Positions 34,201 through 43,059 of a stretch of 53,075 bases of DNA are shown in pieces. Position numbers and translations under genes: made by a program. The number at the start of each line of letters is the position of its first letter. The stretch's first letter is position 1. Source of the DNA: UBA4722 sp041690995 (GTDB lineage Bacteria; Pseudomonadota; Gammaproteobacteria; DSM-16500); the NCBI GenBank assembly GCA_041690995.1, contig JBEPVM010000006.1, positions 1 to 53,075 of the forward strand, read 5' to 3'. The notes below the pieces were generated by a model. That model did no database searches. It worked only from the letters and a program-made list of their open reading frames with translations, and was not told where the DNA came from.

Positions 34201-35492
34201 CACTCGCTGAACGTGATAATGCTGTGATTTGGCATCCTTTAACGCAACATCAAATCACCCCGCCGCCGTTACCCATTGTACGAGGCGAAGGAGCTTATTT
34301 AATAGATCAATTAGGCAATCGTTATTTAGATTTGATTTCATCCTGGTGGGTGAATATTCATGGACATGCGCAGCCTGCTATTGCAAAAGCTATTTATAAA
34401 CAAGCTTTGAATATAGAACAAGTGATGTTTGCTGGATTTACGCATGAGCCTGCTATTTGTTTGGCAGAAGCCTTACTTAAATTATTACCTCCTACTATTC
34501 ATAAAATTTTTTATTCAGATAATGGTTCAACTGCTGTTGAAGTCGCATTGAAAATGGCTTATCAATATTGGCGTAATCAAGGTGAGCCAAAACGTGCTCG
34601 ATTTATCGCTTTTAATAACGGCTATCATGGTGACACATTTGGGGCGATGGCAGTGGGGCGAGGGTCATTTTATTTTAAACAATTTACTGATTTGCTATTT
34701 TCTGTTGATTTATTTGATTACCCTGCGACTTGGATAGGTGATGCTGATATAGACATAAAAGAACAAGTCATACTAAAAAAATTAGCAGCGCATTTAGATC
34801 AATTTTCTAAGGAAACTGCGGCTGTTATTATTGAACCCTTAATACAAGGTTCTGCTGGAATGAATATGTGCCGTCCAGAGTTTTTGCAGAAATGTATAGC
34901 ATTATTTAAAGTACATCGTGTTTTAGTGATTTATGATGAGATCATGACAGGCTTTTATCGTACGGGTGAGTTATTTGCCTGTCTTAAATCAAGCACCTAT
35001 CCTGATATTATTTGTTTATCGAAAGGCTTAACAGGTGGTTTTTTACCTCTATCGGTGACGGCTTGTAGCGATTTTATTTATGAGGCTTTTTTAGGAAATG
35101 ACTTTAGTCGTGCATTCGGGCATAGCCATTCGTTCACAGCGAACCCCTTAGGCTGCGCGGCGGCATTGGCATCCTTAGAGTTGTTACTTTTGCCAGAAAC
35201 CCAGGCTCAAATTAAAATGATAGAAAGAATCCATAAAGAAGAGTTGCTGATATTAGCGACAGAGTCTCAAATAGAAAAATTCCGTTATTGTGGAACTATT
35301 GCGGCGTTTGATTTAGTACTTTCGGCTGATTATGGTTCAAAAGCGAGTATTCAATTACGTGAGCGATTTCTAAAACATGGATTAATTATTCGTCCCATCA
35401 GTAATATTATTTATTTATTACCGCCGTATTGTATTTCAGAAATAGATTTAAAACGTGCTTATGAAATTATTCGTTATGAAGTTACTTGCTGA
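34197..35492 (+). CDS. bioA: Adenosylmethionine-8-amino-7-oxononanoate aminotransferase BioA
   Basis: BioA transfers an amino group from SAM to KAPA, giving DAPA. The 431 residues are full length. Visible are VIWHPLTQH, LISSWWVNIHGHAQP (a BioA signature), FYSDNGSTAVEVALKMA, NNGYHGDTFGAM, IYDEIMTGFYRTG, and PLP-binding Lys276 in LSKGLTGGFLPLS. It overlaps bioD by four bases and is last in the operon. Confidence 0.95.
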   Translation: MTLAERDNAVIWHPLTQHQITPPPLPIVRGEGAYLIDQLGNRYLDLISSWWVNIHGHAQPAIAKAIYKQALNIEQVMFAGFTHEPAICLAEALLKLLPPTIHKIFYSDNGSTAVEVALKMAYQYWRNQGEPKRARFIAFNNGYHGDTFGAMAVGRGSFYFKQFTDLLFSVDLFDYPATWIGDADIDIKEQVILKKLAAHLDQFSKETAAVIIEPLIQGSAGMNMCRPEFLQKCIALFKVHRVLVIYDEIMTGFYRTGELFACLKSSTYPDIICLSKGLTGGFLPLSVTACSDFIYEAFLGNDFSRAFGHSHSFTANPLGCAAALASLELLLLPETQAQIKMIERIHKEELLILATESQIEKFRYCGTIAAFDLVLSADYGSKASIQLRERFLKHGLIIRPISNIIYLLPPYCISEIDLKRAYEIIRYEVTC

Positions 35493-35512
35493 TCCTCCCA
35501 TTCAATTCCCTG

Positions 35513-35638
35513 CTATCTGAATCCTACTTCTATCAAAGTCGCCATTGGGGATTTTTAAAACTCACTACGGAACTCAATGTTGTTTTGCCATTGATCCCAC
35601 ACCTCGTGTAACGTAGACATAGCAGAAAACGACTTCAT
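35513..35638 (-). pseudogene. Degraded small gene resembling a Nif11/NHLP-type leader helix
   Basis: From ATG at 35638 the frame reads MKSFSAMSTLHEVWDQWQ then NNIEFRSEF, TAA at 35555-35557, and continues KSPMATLIEVGFR to a TAG at 35513. Joined through the TAA, the pattern L-x-E-x-W-x-x-W ... F-R-x-x-F-K-x-x-P ... L-x-E-x-G-F resembles the first helices of nitrile-hydratase/Nif11-like small proteins, including RiPP leaders. Two in-frame stops suggest decay. Identification is from pattern only. Confidence 0.35.
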
Positions 35639-35758
35639 TATTTTTCAATAGGATAGCCCTTGTTTTTGATATGATCAAGGAATAAATCCTAACCTATGCC
35701 AAATAATGTTATAATAAATACTTAACCGAAAGCAAATAACAGTCAAGGAAGCCATTCT

Positions 35759-35983
35759 ATGAAATTACTTATTTTTGTTATGATGGGTTGGTTAAGTCTA
35801 TTGAGCAGTTCTGGGGCTTGGAGCTGTTCTGATGATTCAATGCGTGCTGGTTACCAACAAAACACTTGTAGCGAGTCACAAAATTATTGTCAATGCACTG
35901 ATGTGAATGCTGGTAAGAATCCTTGCCTAAATAAAATAGATTATTGTCGTGATTTTGGGAATATTGGCGATAATCACTTCTAA
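35759..35983 (+). CDS. Small secreted cysteine-rich protein
   Basis: A 74-residue protein with a clear signal peptide (MKLLIFVMMGWLSLLSSSGAW) and a mature part of about 53 residues with six Cys (WSCSD, NTCSE, YCQC, PCLN, YCRD), enough for three disulfides. AAGGAAG sits 8 bases before the ATG. There is no known family. It could be a periplasmic or secreted peptide. Confidence 0.6.
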   Translation: MKLLIFVMMGWLSLLSSSGAWSCSDDSMRAGYQQNTCSESQNYCQCTDVNAGKNPCLNKIDYCRDFGNIGDNHF

Positions 35984-36063
35984 AAAACTTTCATTTTTAA
36001 TTCGTAGCTATTCATCTTACCTCATCATGCATAGCCGTTTGCTGATTGTTGTTGTAAGCAGCT

Positions 36064-37686
36064 TTAATTTTTTATGGCTGTTAGCGCGGAATAGCCGCCA
36101 ATATATTCGATAATTTTTCCCTGGCCTGCAAAAACTAACAAACTGGTCGCGACATTATCTAAAAAAGAACGATCATGACTGACGAGTAATAAAGTACCTT
36201 GGTATTGACTAAGTAACTCTTCAAGCAATTCCAATGTTTCAATATCTAAATCATTAGTCGGTTCGTCTAACACTAATAAATTACTCGGGCGACTGAATAA
36301 ACGCGCGAGCAATAATCGATTACATTCACCGCCCGAGAGAGCTTTTACAGGTGTTAATGCGCGTTCTGGTGTAAAAAGAAAATCGCCAAGATAACTGATA
36401 ATATGCCGTTTTTTGCCATTGATTTCGATAGTATCATTACCTTCGGTAACATTATCAATGACTGTTTTTTCTAAATCCAGTGTTTCACGTAATTGGTCAA
36501 AGTACGCAATGTTTAATTGAGTTCCTTGAGTGACTTTGCCTTCAGATGGCTCAAGATTTTTCAGTAAAATATTCAGTAAGGTGCTTTTTCCAATCCCATT
36601 AGGGCCAAGCAATGCAATACGATCGCCGCGCATGACACGTAATGAAAATTTTTCTATCACACATTGTTGAGGACTATTTTGATTAAAGTAATGCGTGATA
36701 TTTTCTGCTTCTATAACTAATTTTCCTGATTGTCGTGCTTCATTTAAGTTGAATGTTGCTTTGCCTTGTTGTTCGCGACGTTCAGAGCGTGCTTTACGCA
36801 ATGCTTCGAGTGCGCGCACTCGACCTTCATTACGGGTGCGGCGTGCTTTAATGCCTTGGCGAATCCAACGTTCTTCTTGCGCCAATTTTTTATCAAATTC
36901 GGCGTTTTGATTATGTTCTGCATTCAACATTTCTTCTTTGCGCCGCAAGAAATTATCGTAATCACCTGGCCATGACGTTAATTGGCCTCGATCCAACTCA
37001 ACGATGCGTGTTGCCAGGCGCTGCAAAAGAGAACGATCATGCGTAATAAAAATTAAACCGATGTTCCAATTCACCAATTGTTCTTCCAGCCATTGAATCG
37101 CTTCAATATCTAAATGATTGGTCGGTTCATCGAGTAATAGTAATTCAGGAGAAGTCACTAACGCTTGTGCTAATGCAGCACGGCGTTGCCAACCGCCTGA
37201 TAATGTCGCGACTAATTGATCGGGATCTAATTCGAGACGTGTTAAAATAGTCTGGATAGTTTGTTCAAATTGCCAACCGTTTTGACTATCAATTGCTTGT
37301 TGTAACGATTGTAATTTCTTTAAATCTTGTTTTGTGTGCGAGTGCATGAGTTTATGCGTGAGCGCATGGTATTCTGTTAATAATTTTCCTGTCTCTGCTA
37401 AGCCTTCTGCGACAAATTCATAAATAGTGGCTTGGCTTTTTTGCGGTAATTCTTGTGCAAGGCGTGCTAAACGCAAGTGCGGTTTACGCCAAACCGTACC
37501 TGTATCTGCTAACTGTAAGCCTTCTATTATTTTTAATAAAGAAGATTTGCCTGCGCCATTGCGGCCGATTAAACACACGCGCTCGCCGGATGCGATCTGA
37601 AATTTTATTTTATCTAATAAAACATCCAGCCCAAAGGCTAATGATATATTATCTAACAGGATTAAATTGTCACTCACGGATGGCAT
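36064..37686 (-). CDS. uup: ABC-F ATPase Uup (short form)
   Basis: A 540-residue ABC-F protein with two ATPase domains: Walker A GRNGAGKSS and GPNGIGKST, signatures LSGGW and LSGGE, Walker B LLLLDEPTNHLD and LLVLDEPTNDLD. Uup acts on ribosomes and in DNA-transposition control. The protein stops at the end of the second ATPase domain (GGYSALTAIKN), so the C-terminal coiled-coil DNA-binding domain of E. coli Uup (about 90 residues) is missing. Confidence 0.9.
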   Translation of the reverse strand: MPSVSDNLILLDNISLAFGLDVLLDKIKFQIASGERVCLIGRNGAGKSSLLKIIEGLQLADTGTVWRKPHLRLARLAQELPQKSQATIYEFVAEGLAETGKLLTEYHALTHKLMHSHTKQDLKKLQSLQQAIDSQNGWQFEQTIQTILTRLELDPDQLVATLSGGWQRRAALAQALVTSPELLLLDEPTNHLDIEAIQWLEEQLVNWNIGLIFITHDRSLLQRLATRIVELDRGQLTSWPGDYDNFLRRKEEMLNAEHNQNAEFDKKLAQEERWIRQGIKARRTRNEGRVRALEALRKARSERREQQGKATFNLNEARQSGKLVIEAENITHYFNQNSPQQCVIEKFSLRVMRGDRIALLGPNGIGKSTLLNILLKNLEPSEGKVTQGTQLNIAYFDQLRETLDLEKTVIDNVTEGNDTIEINGKKRHIISYLGDFLFTPERALTPVKALSGGECNRLLLARLFSRPSNLLVLDEPTNDLDIETLELLEELLSQYQGTLLLVSHDRSFLDNVATSLLVFAGQGKIIEYIGGYSALTAIKN

Positions 37687-37702
37687 CTCTTATTTTTATA
37701 TT

Positions 37703-37725
37703 CCTCTCGCCTTTAAGGCGAGAGG
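37703..37725. repeat. Perfect 23-bp inverted repeat
   Basis: CCTCTCGCCTT, one T, AAGGCGAGAGG. It is a very stable hairpin between the DUF378 and uup genes. It has no T run directly after it on the minus strand, so a plain terminator is doubtful. An attenuator, mRNA stabiliser or repeat-unit role is possible. Confidence 0.6.
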
Positions 37726-37736
37726 ATGCAAAAAAA

Positions 37737-37952
37737 CTAATTTTTATTTTTTAAACACTGAATTTTATAATAAATAACGAGCAATGCAGCGAGACCGATT
37801 GCCATATAGATACTACGTGTCAGAAGTGTACTGCCCCCAAAAAACATAGCGACTACATTATAATTGCTGTCTATACCCACCAAACCCCAATTAATGCCAC
37901 CAATTACCACTAATAACCATGCTATCCAGCCGACTATTCCATGCTTCTTCAT
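37737..37952 (-). CDS. DUF378 small membrane protein
   Basis: A 71-residue protein with two membrane helices (about 8-27 and 45-62) and the DUF378 signature VVIGGINWGLVG followed by LTRSIYMAIGLAAL. The family is widespread and of unknown role. It ends with a basic tail. A ribosome site (AAGGAG) precedes the start. Confidence 0.88.
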   Translation of the reverse strand: MKKHGIVGWIAWLLVVIGGINWGLVGIDSNYNVVAMFFGGSTLLTRSIYMAIGLAALLVIYYKIQCLKNKN

Positions 37953-38075
37953 ACGCTTAACTCCTTTAAATTTAAAGAAAGGTATCGTTTGTTAGAATAA
38001 CACACATAGAGGAGCGTGTCTAAAAAACCGACTTGCTAGTCGAATATATTGTAACTTGTTGAAATGTAATATTTT

Positions 38076-39530
38076 TTATAGGAACTCATGCGCGCGTAAT
38101 AACTGCATAAAATGCTTGCCTTCGTTGCTTTGGTCTTCATAACAATAGGATTTAACATAATTCTGTAATAAGGGTTTATAACGCGTATCAGAAAATACGT
38201 TTAAAATATCTTGGATGCGAACCGCATTCAGTGCGCTGTTCTCTCTACAACTTTGATATAAAATAGCCGCTAAAATTTCTGCTTTACAAGCTTTGCGTAT
38301 AGAATCTGCTTGATGAAAACTTTGAATACAGGAATGGAGGGCGCGGTCTTTATTCCATTCACGCCACTGGTTAAAAAATTTTAATGCAATGGCTTTGTAT
38401 CGCCCTATTTCTTTTTCAGAATAATCAATTTCTGAAAATAATAAAAAAAACAAGGCGGGGATACAAGCTTCTACATTTGCCCAAGAACAATTACCGCTAA
38501 TTTGCGCTGAGATTTTTAATTCTGTGATAGGTGTTAAATGTAATAACCGCGGCAATTCCTGGTTAACAAATTCGTCAGATTTTTTATTGTAAATTAAATT
38601 GCTAATAAATTGCGTCGTCATTATGTCAGGATGTTGAATACGGTAAAAGACTATATTATCGTATAAACGGCTATCTTCACGGCGATCGCATTTCACTAAA
38701 ATATTATCAAGTTTCACAAAAGTAATCGCATGCCCTTCGTATCCAATCGGTATAATCAAAGGTTCTTGTTCGATGAGGCCATGAATCTCTTCGCGGTGTC
38801 TTTTAATATTCGTACGGTATTGCTGATATTTAATTAAACGCGCAGCACGACTCATGGATTCAATACTGAGTTGCGTAAAGTGGGCGTAGCGGCGCAAATC
38901 ACGAGCGGCAAAATGATTTTTGAATTGAATCAGTGATTCTGTGATAATCGCTAAACTAAATTCTAAAAAAAAGCCTTCAAAATCTAATTCGACAAAATGG
39001 TTATCTGGATTAATAATATTTGCGGTGCCCACTAACTCAAACATGTGCCCCAGTAATTTCGCATTAATAAAATCTTGTGCGAATTCAAGATCAGCGCCGT
39101 GTTTTAGAAACAATTTTTTCATCGTGTTTTGCTGACGTAATAATGGCATCACGAGTGCTGGTTGCCCAGCAAAAGTATAGGCATTGGGATTAGCGCCTTG
39201 GGCAAACAACAATTCTGCTAATTGAACATTATTATTCTCTGCTGTCCAATGCAGCGCCGTGCCGCCTGTTGCATCAGCTAAATTAACATTCGCGCCTTGG
39301 TTAATAAGTAACGTGCTAATTTCTTTATTATCTGCAATTGCGGCTTCGATAAGCGGCGTAAATCCGTATTCATCTAAATTATTAACAGGAACACCTGCGC
39401 GTAATAGTGCAAGCGCTTGATCAGTCTGTTCTTCTATAATCGCGTTGGCAAGGGATATCATATTGATTCCGCCAATAATTGAACTGTTTTTAGTGTAGAC
39501 TACCATGTTCTTTTTATCAAACTTCTTCAA
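38076..39530 (-). CDS. AnkH/LegA3-like ankyrin effector with cysteine-protease-like domain
   Basis: A protein of up to 484 residues. Three to four ankyrin repeats lie at about 25-150 (DEYGFTPLIEAAIADN, GGTALHWTAENN). The second half has His267 in GYEGHAITFV, Asp282 in KCDRRED and Cys348 in SGNCSWANVEA, a possible catalytic triad with His before Cys. The Legionella core effector AnkH has ankyrin repeats plus a cysteine-protease-like domain, and this matches in layout and size. Starts are ambiguous: TTG 39530 (overlapping the upstream stop), ATG 39506 or ATG 39461. It is coupled to the gene at 39527-40003. Confidence 0.72.
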   Translation of the reverse strand: MKKFDKKNMVVYTKNSSIIGGINMISLANAIIEEQTDQALALLRAGVPVNNLDEYGFTPLIEAAIADNKEISTLLINQGANVNLADATGGTALHWTAENNNVQLAELLFAQGANPNAYTFAGQPALVMPLLRQQNTMKKLFLKHGADLEFAQDFINAKLLGHMFELVGTANIINPDNHFVELDFEGFFLEFSLAIITESLIQFKNHFAARDLRRYAHFTQLSIESMSRAARLIKYQQYRTNIKRHREEIHGLIEQEPLIIPIGYEGHAITFVKLDNILVKCDRREDSRLYDNIVFYRIQHPDIMTTQFISNLIYNKKSDEFVNQELPRLLHLTPITELKISAQISGNCSWANVEACIPALFFLLFSEIDYSEKEIGRYKAIALKFFNQWREWNKDRALHSCIQSFHQADSIRKACKAEILAAILYQSCRENSALNAVRIQDILNVFSDTRYKPLLQNYVKSYCYEDQSNEGKHFMQLLRAHEFL

Positions 39531-40003
39531 TAAGGTCGTGGCTTAGGGGAGAATTTAGGTGTGTTTTTATGCTGATGTTGAAAACGTAAATCTAGTTTTT
39601 CTACTAATTCTTGTTTTTCATTCTCGTTTGTTTGAGCGAGGTTATCACTTGGTACGCCAGTGACTTTTTTGTCAGTTGCACCGCTAAATTGTGCATGATT
39701 CGAGAGTGGGTGTGTTTTATAAGCAGAATCAGTACCGCCATTGCGTAGTCCAAGTGAATCATAACCTGCTGTTGATTTCGGATCGTTTTTTATTTTTTCT
39801 CGTTCTTTTCGGGTAGCTTTTTGAGTATCGACTTGCACTTTATGTAATTCTCCGTGCTTATGTAATAAACGAGCCATTTCAGTGGGAGGCAATGTGTCAT
39901 CACGAGAGGCAGGAATAAACAGATGAAATTCTATATCACCTGCCTTACCCCCCTTCCCTCCTTTATCTTCCTCATTTTTTTCCACGTCTTTTTTGATAGT
40001 CAT
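39527..40003 (-). CDS. Hydrophilic protein coupled to the ankyrin gene
   Basis: A 158-residue polar, Lys/Gly/Asp-rich, largely disordered protein (KGGKGGKAGDIEFHLFIP early; KFSPKPRPY at the end). AAAGGG precedes the start. Its stop overlaps the first codon of the ankyrin gene, so the two are cotranscribed. It is not recognised. A partner, chaperone-like protein or second effector are all possible. Confidence 0.5.
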   Translation of the reverse strand: MTIKKDVEKNEEDKGGKGGKAGDIEFHLFIPASRDDTLPPTEMARLLHKHGELHKVQVDTQKATRKEREKIKNDPKSTAGYDSLGLRNGGTDSAYKTHPLSNHAQFSGATDKKVTGVPSDNLAQTNENEKQELVEKLDLRFQHQHKNTPKFSPKPRPY

Positions 40004-40062
40004 ATAAGACCCTTTCTATCATATTTTACTTATTATAGCAAAAAAGACGTATGTTTTTGATT

Positions 40063-40746
40063 TTACACATTAATATACTTTGAGTTTTTTAACCAATTTG
40101 GGTCAGGATAATAAGCCACAACTACTGTTTTATTTTTAATTGTATCGACTAGCGGTTTGATGGCGTCTTCTCCCACAGCCATACAGCCCCAACTTCGTCC
40201 GAGCATGCCTCGTGATTTCGCTATATCCGCACCCACATATCGCGCGCCATGAAAAACAACAGCACGGTTATACACATTATCATTGATGCCATGCTCTAAC
40301 CCTTGAATCCGCATGGAATAGCCATGACCACCTATATAACTATTTTCTGTGACAAATACACCTAAGCTTGATTTTAAACTACGTGCATTATTTGAAAAAG
40401 AAGTGGCATTTAAACCACCGCTATTCTTTCCATGTGCTACCCAGGTGTTCAATACTATTGTGTTATTTTTTAGGTTAATGACCCATAATCGGCGCTCATT
40501 AGAAGGTTTAGAATAATCAATAACCGTCAATAATTGCTGCGTATCTAAGCCTTGCTGCCGTGCTTTAGAGTATGCAGTTAGACTTAATTGCAATGCGGTT
40601 GGATTTAATTGGGATACTTTAGCATGAATTAATGTTGTTTCGTGTGCGATCCAGTCGCTAGTAGAGCTTGGAGTCTTAGGTTTGTGTTCACAACCCGAAA
40701 TAGATAATAACATCATCATAAAAATAATAAACTTCATATCTCTCAT
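40063..40746 (-). CDS. Lipoprotein murein L,D-transpeptidase (YkuD_2 family)
   Basis: A 227-residue protein with a lipoprotein signal (MMMLLSISGC lipobox). It has an L,D-transpeptidase-like catalytic domain of the second YkuD family: WVINLKNNTIVLNTWVAHGK, SSLGVFVTENSYIGGHGYSMRIQGLE, and RSWGCMAVGE with the nucleophilic Cys. GAGG lies 8 bases before the ATG. It is the third such enzyme in the window and probably works on peptidoglycan 3-3 links at the outer membrane. Confidence 0.85.
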   Translation of the reverse strand: MRDMKFIIFMMMLLSISGCEHKPKTPSSTSDWIAHETTLIHAKVSQLNPTALQLSLTAYSKARQQGLDTQQLLTVIDYSKPSNERRLWVINLKNNTIVLNTWVAHGKNSGGLNATSFSNNARSLKSSLGVFVTENSYIGGHGYSMRIQGLEHGINDNVYNRAVVFHGARYVGADIAKSRGMLGRSWGCMAVGEDAIKPLVDTIKNKTVVVAYYPDPNWLKNSKYINV

Positions 40747-40988
40747 TTATTTAGACCTCTCGATTATCGTTATTCAAATTTAGCTGATAGGGATTTAGTA
40801 AAATCACAGAATGGCGCAGTATAAATGTTGTACATTAAGGTAATATTAACAGTGAAATATTTAATTAGGGTTAAAATACAATAGATTTCGTAATCAGCTA
40901 GATTAGCGTTTAGTCTCATGCTAAATTACGTCACAGATTATCCGTCTATTTTTACCAGGCTATTTTACTAAAAAACAAGGTCATAGAA
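40747..40988. other. Divergent intergenic region upstream of glnII
   Basis: AT-rich, and it must carry the promoters of the lipoprotein transpeptidase and glnII. Short inverted motifs are present (for example GCTAGATTAGC), but I could not name an operator or RNA element. Confidence 0.3.
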
Positions 40989-42050
40989 ATGAATATAAAA
41001 AATAAACCATTTTTTTCACAAGTCACTTATATTTGGATTGATGGCACAAGCCCCACTCAAACTTTGCGTTCAAAAGTTAAAATTGTCGCATTGACTCAAG
41101 AAACTTATAACCCGAAGGATTATCCTCAATGGAACTTTGATGGATCATCCACTTATCAAGCGACAGGGCATGATTCTGATCTCATCTTACAACCTGTTTG
41201 TATAGTAGATGATCCTATTCTGGGTGCTAATAATTTTCTGGCGCTCTGTGAAGTATTAAACCCAGATCAAACACCTCACATCAGTAATAAGCGTACTCGA
41301 TTAGTTCAGCTAATGGCTGAGAAGGGCCATGCCTATCAACCCTGGGTCGGATTTGAACAAGAATATACGTTATTTCGCGGGCAACAGCCTTTAGGTTGGC
41401 CAGATCGTGGATACCCTGCACCCCAAGGTCCGTTTTACTGTGGTGTGGGCGCAGATGAGGTCTTCGGCCGACATTTAGTTGAAGAGCATGCACAAGCCTG
41501 TCTGGACGCAGGGCTTATGTTATATGGTACGAACGCAGAAGTAATGCCTGGCCAGTGGGAATTTCAGATAGGTTATCGCGGCGTTGATACGGAAAGTGCC
41601 GATCCTGTGACGGTTTGTGATCATTTATGGCTTGCGCGTTGGTTACTCTATCGACTCGGTGAAGATCATGATATTACCGCAAAATTGCATCCGAAACCTG
41701 TGAAAGGGGATTGGAATGGTGCGGGGAAACATACGAATTTTTCAACACAAGAAATGCGCGATCCTAAAACGGGCATGGCCGCTATTCATAAGGCCATTGA
41801 GGCGTTGGAAAAACAACATGCGGAACATATTGCAGTCTATGGACATGATTTAGAATTACGCTTAACGGGTAAACATGAAACCGCTAATATAGCCGAATTT
41901 ATTTCAGGTGTCGGTCATCGGGGCGCTTCTATTAGAATTCCACGACCTGTGGCAAATAAAGGTTATGGTTACTTAGAAGATCGCCGTCCTGGTGCAAATG
42001 CCAATCCGTATGAAGTAGCAGCCATGCTAGTTGAGACTATTTGTACTTAA
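40989..42050 (+). CDS. glnII: Glutamine synthetase type II (eukaryotic-type)
   Basis: It makes glutamine from glutamate, ammonia and ATP. The 353 residues are the short GSII length, not the 470 of GlnA. It has YIWIDGTSPTQ, the beta-grasp WNFDGSSTYQA, VGFEQEYTLFRGQQPLGWP, PGQWEFQIG, the metal/ammonium-site GDWNGAGKHTNFS, and a C-terminal GHRGASIRIPR. GSII in gammaproteobacteria is uncommon and often acquired by transfer. bioB starts 37 bases downstream, so the two may share a transcript. Confidence 0.93.
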   Translation: MNIKNKPFFSQVTYIWIDGTSPTQTLRSKVKIVALTQETYNPKDYPQWNFDGSSTYQATGHDSDLILQPVCIVDDPILGANNFLALCEVLNPDQTPHISNKRTRLVQLMAEKGHAYQPWVGFEQEYTLFRGQQPLGWPDRGYPAPQGPFYCGVGADEVFGRHLVEEHAQACLDAGLMLYGTNAEVMPGQWEFQIGYRGVDTESADPVTVCDHLWLARWLLYRLGEDHDITAKLHPKPVKGDWNGAGKHTNFSTQEMRDPKTGMAAIHKAIEALEKQHAEHIAVYGHDLELRLTGKHETANIAEFISGVGHRGASIRIPRPVANKGYGYLEDRRPGANANPYEVAAMLVETICT

Positions 42051-42087
42051 TTTATCGTTGTCACCTGTAAACAGAGAATAAATAATC

Positions 42088-43059
42088 ATGAGTGTTACGA
42101 CACAATGTGGGAAAGAAAAACAAAAAAATTGGACTGTTGAACAAGCATTAGAATTATATGCGCTTCCTTTTCCTATATTATTGTACCAAGCGCAAGTAGT
42201 GCATCAGCAGCATTTTCCTCATGCAACGATGCAGCTCAGCACATTACTCAATATTAAGCTGGGTGGTTGTCCTGAGGATTGCCATTATTGCCCACAAGCA
42301 GCGCGCTATCATACGGGCATTAAAGCGGAAAAACTCATGAGTGTAGAAGCTGTGCGTGAGCAAGCTAAAGCGGCTAAAGTCGCTGGCGCTACGCGTTTTT
42401 GTATGGGTGCTGCCTGGCGAGAAGTGAAAGACCGTGATATACCAGCTATTTCTGCTATCGTACAAGAAATCAAATCATTAGGTATGGAATCTTGTATGAC
42501 ATTAGGTATGCTGACAGAAGCTCAAGCAGAGGCTCTCAAAGAAGCAGGTTTGGATTATTATAATCATAATATTGATACGTCGCCTGAGTTTTACAATAAA
42601 ATTATTACAACACGCACGTTTGATGATCGTTTACAAACATTAGAGCACGTACGTAAGGCAGGTATGAAAGTATGTTGTGGTGGAATTATTGGCATGGGTG
42701 AAACCGTTGAAGATCGTGCGGGTATGTTAGTCATTTTAGCGAATATGGAACCTGCAATTGAAAGTGTTCCTATTAATCATCTTGCGCCTGTTGAGGGGAC
42801 GCCTTTAGCAGATACTCCTGCGATTGATCCCTTTGATTTTGTTCGTACGATTGCTGTGGCGCGAATCATGATGCCAAAAGCACGTATACGTCTGTCAGCA
42901 GGGCGAGATAAGATGTCTGATATATTACAAGCACTGTGTATTGCAGCAGGTGTTAATTCTTTTTTTTACGGACGCGAAGAACTACTAACAACTGCGAACC
43001 CAGGCATACAACAAGATCAAGCATTATTGAAACGATTAGGAATGCGTATTGAAAATTAA
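42088..43059 (+). CDS. bioB: Biotin synthase BioB
   Basis: A radical-SAM enzyme that inserts sulfur into dethiobiotin. The 323 residues hold the cluster motif at Cys61, Cys65 and Cys68 (CPEDCHYCPQ), the NIDTSPEFY segment, GGIIGMGET, and NHLAPVEGTPL. RLSAGRDKM is the second-cluster Arg region. It completes the biotin pathway with bioC, D, A, F and H elsewhere in the window, and its end overlaps the convergent coaX by four bases. Confidence 0.96.
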   Translation: MSVTTQCGKEKQKNWTVEQALELYALPFPILLYQAQVVHQQHFPHATMQLSTLLNIKLGGCPEDCHYCPQAARYHTGIKAEKLMSVEAVREQAKAAKVAGATRFCMGAAWREVKDRDIPAISAIVQEIKSLGMESCMTLGMLTEAQAEALKEAGLDYYNHNIDTSPEFYNKIITTRTFDDRLQTLEHVRKAGMKVCCGGIIGMGETVEDRAGMLVILANMEPAIESVPINHLAPVEGTPLADTPAIDPFDFVRTIAVARIMMPKARIRLSAGRDKMSDILQALCIAAGVNSFFYGREELLTTANPGIQQDQALLKRLGMRIEN

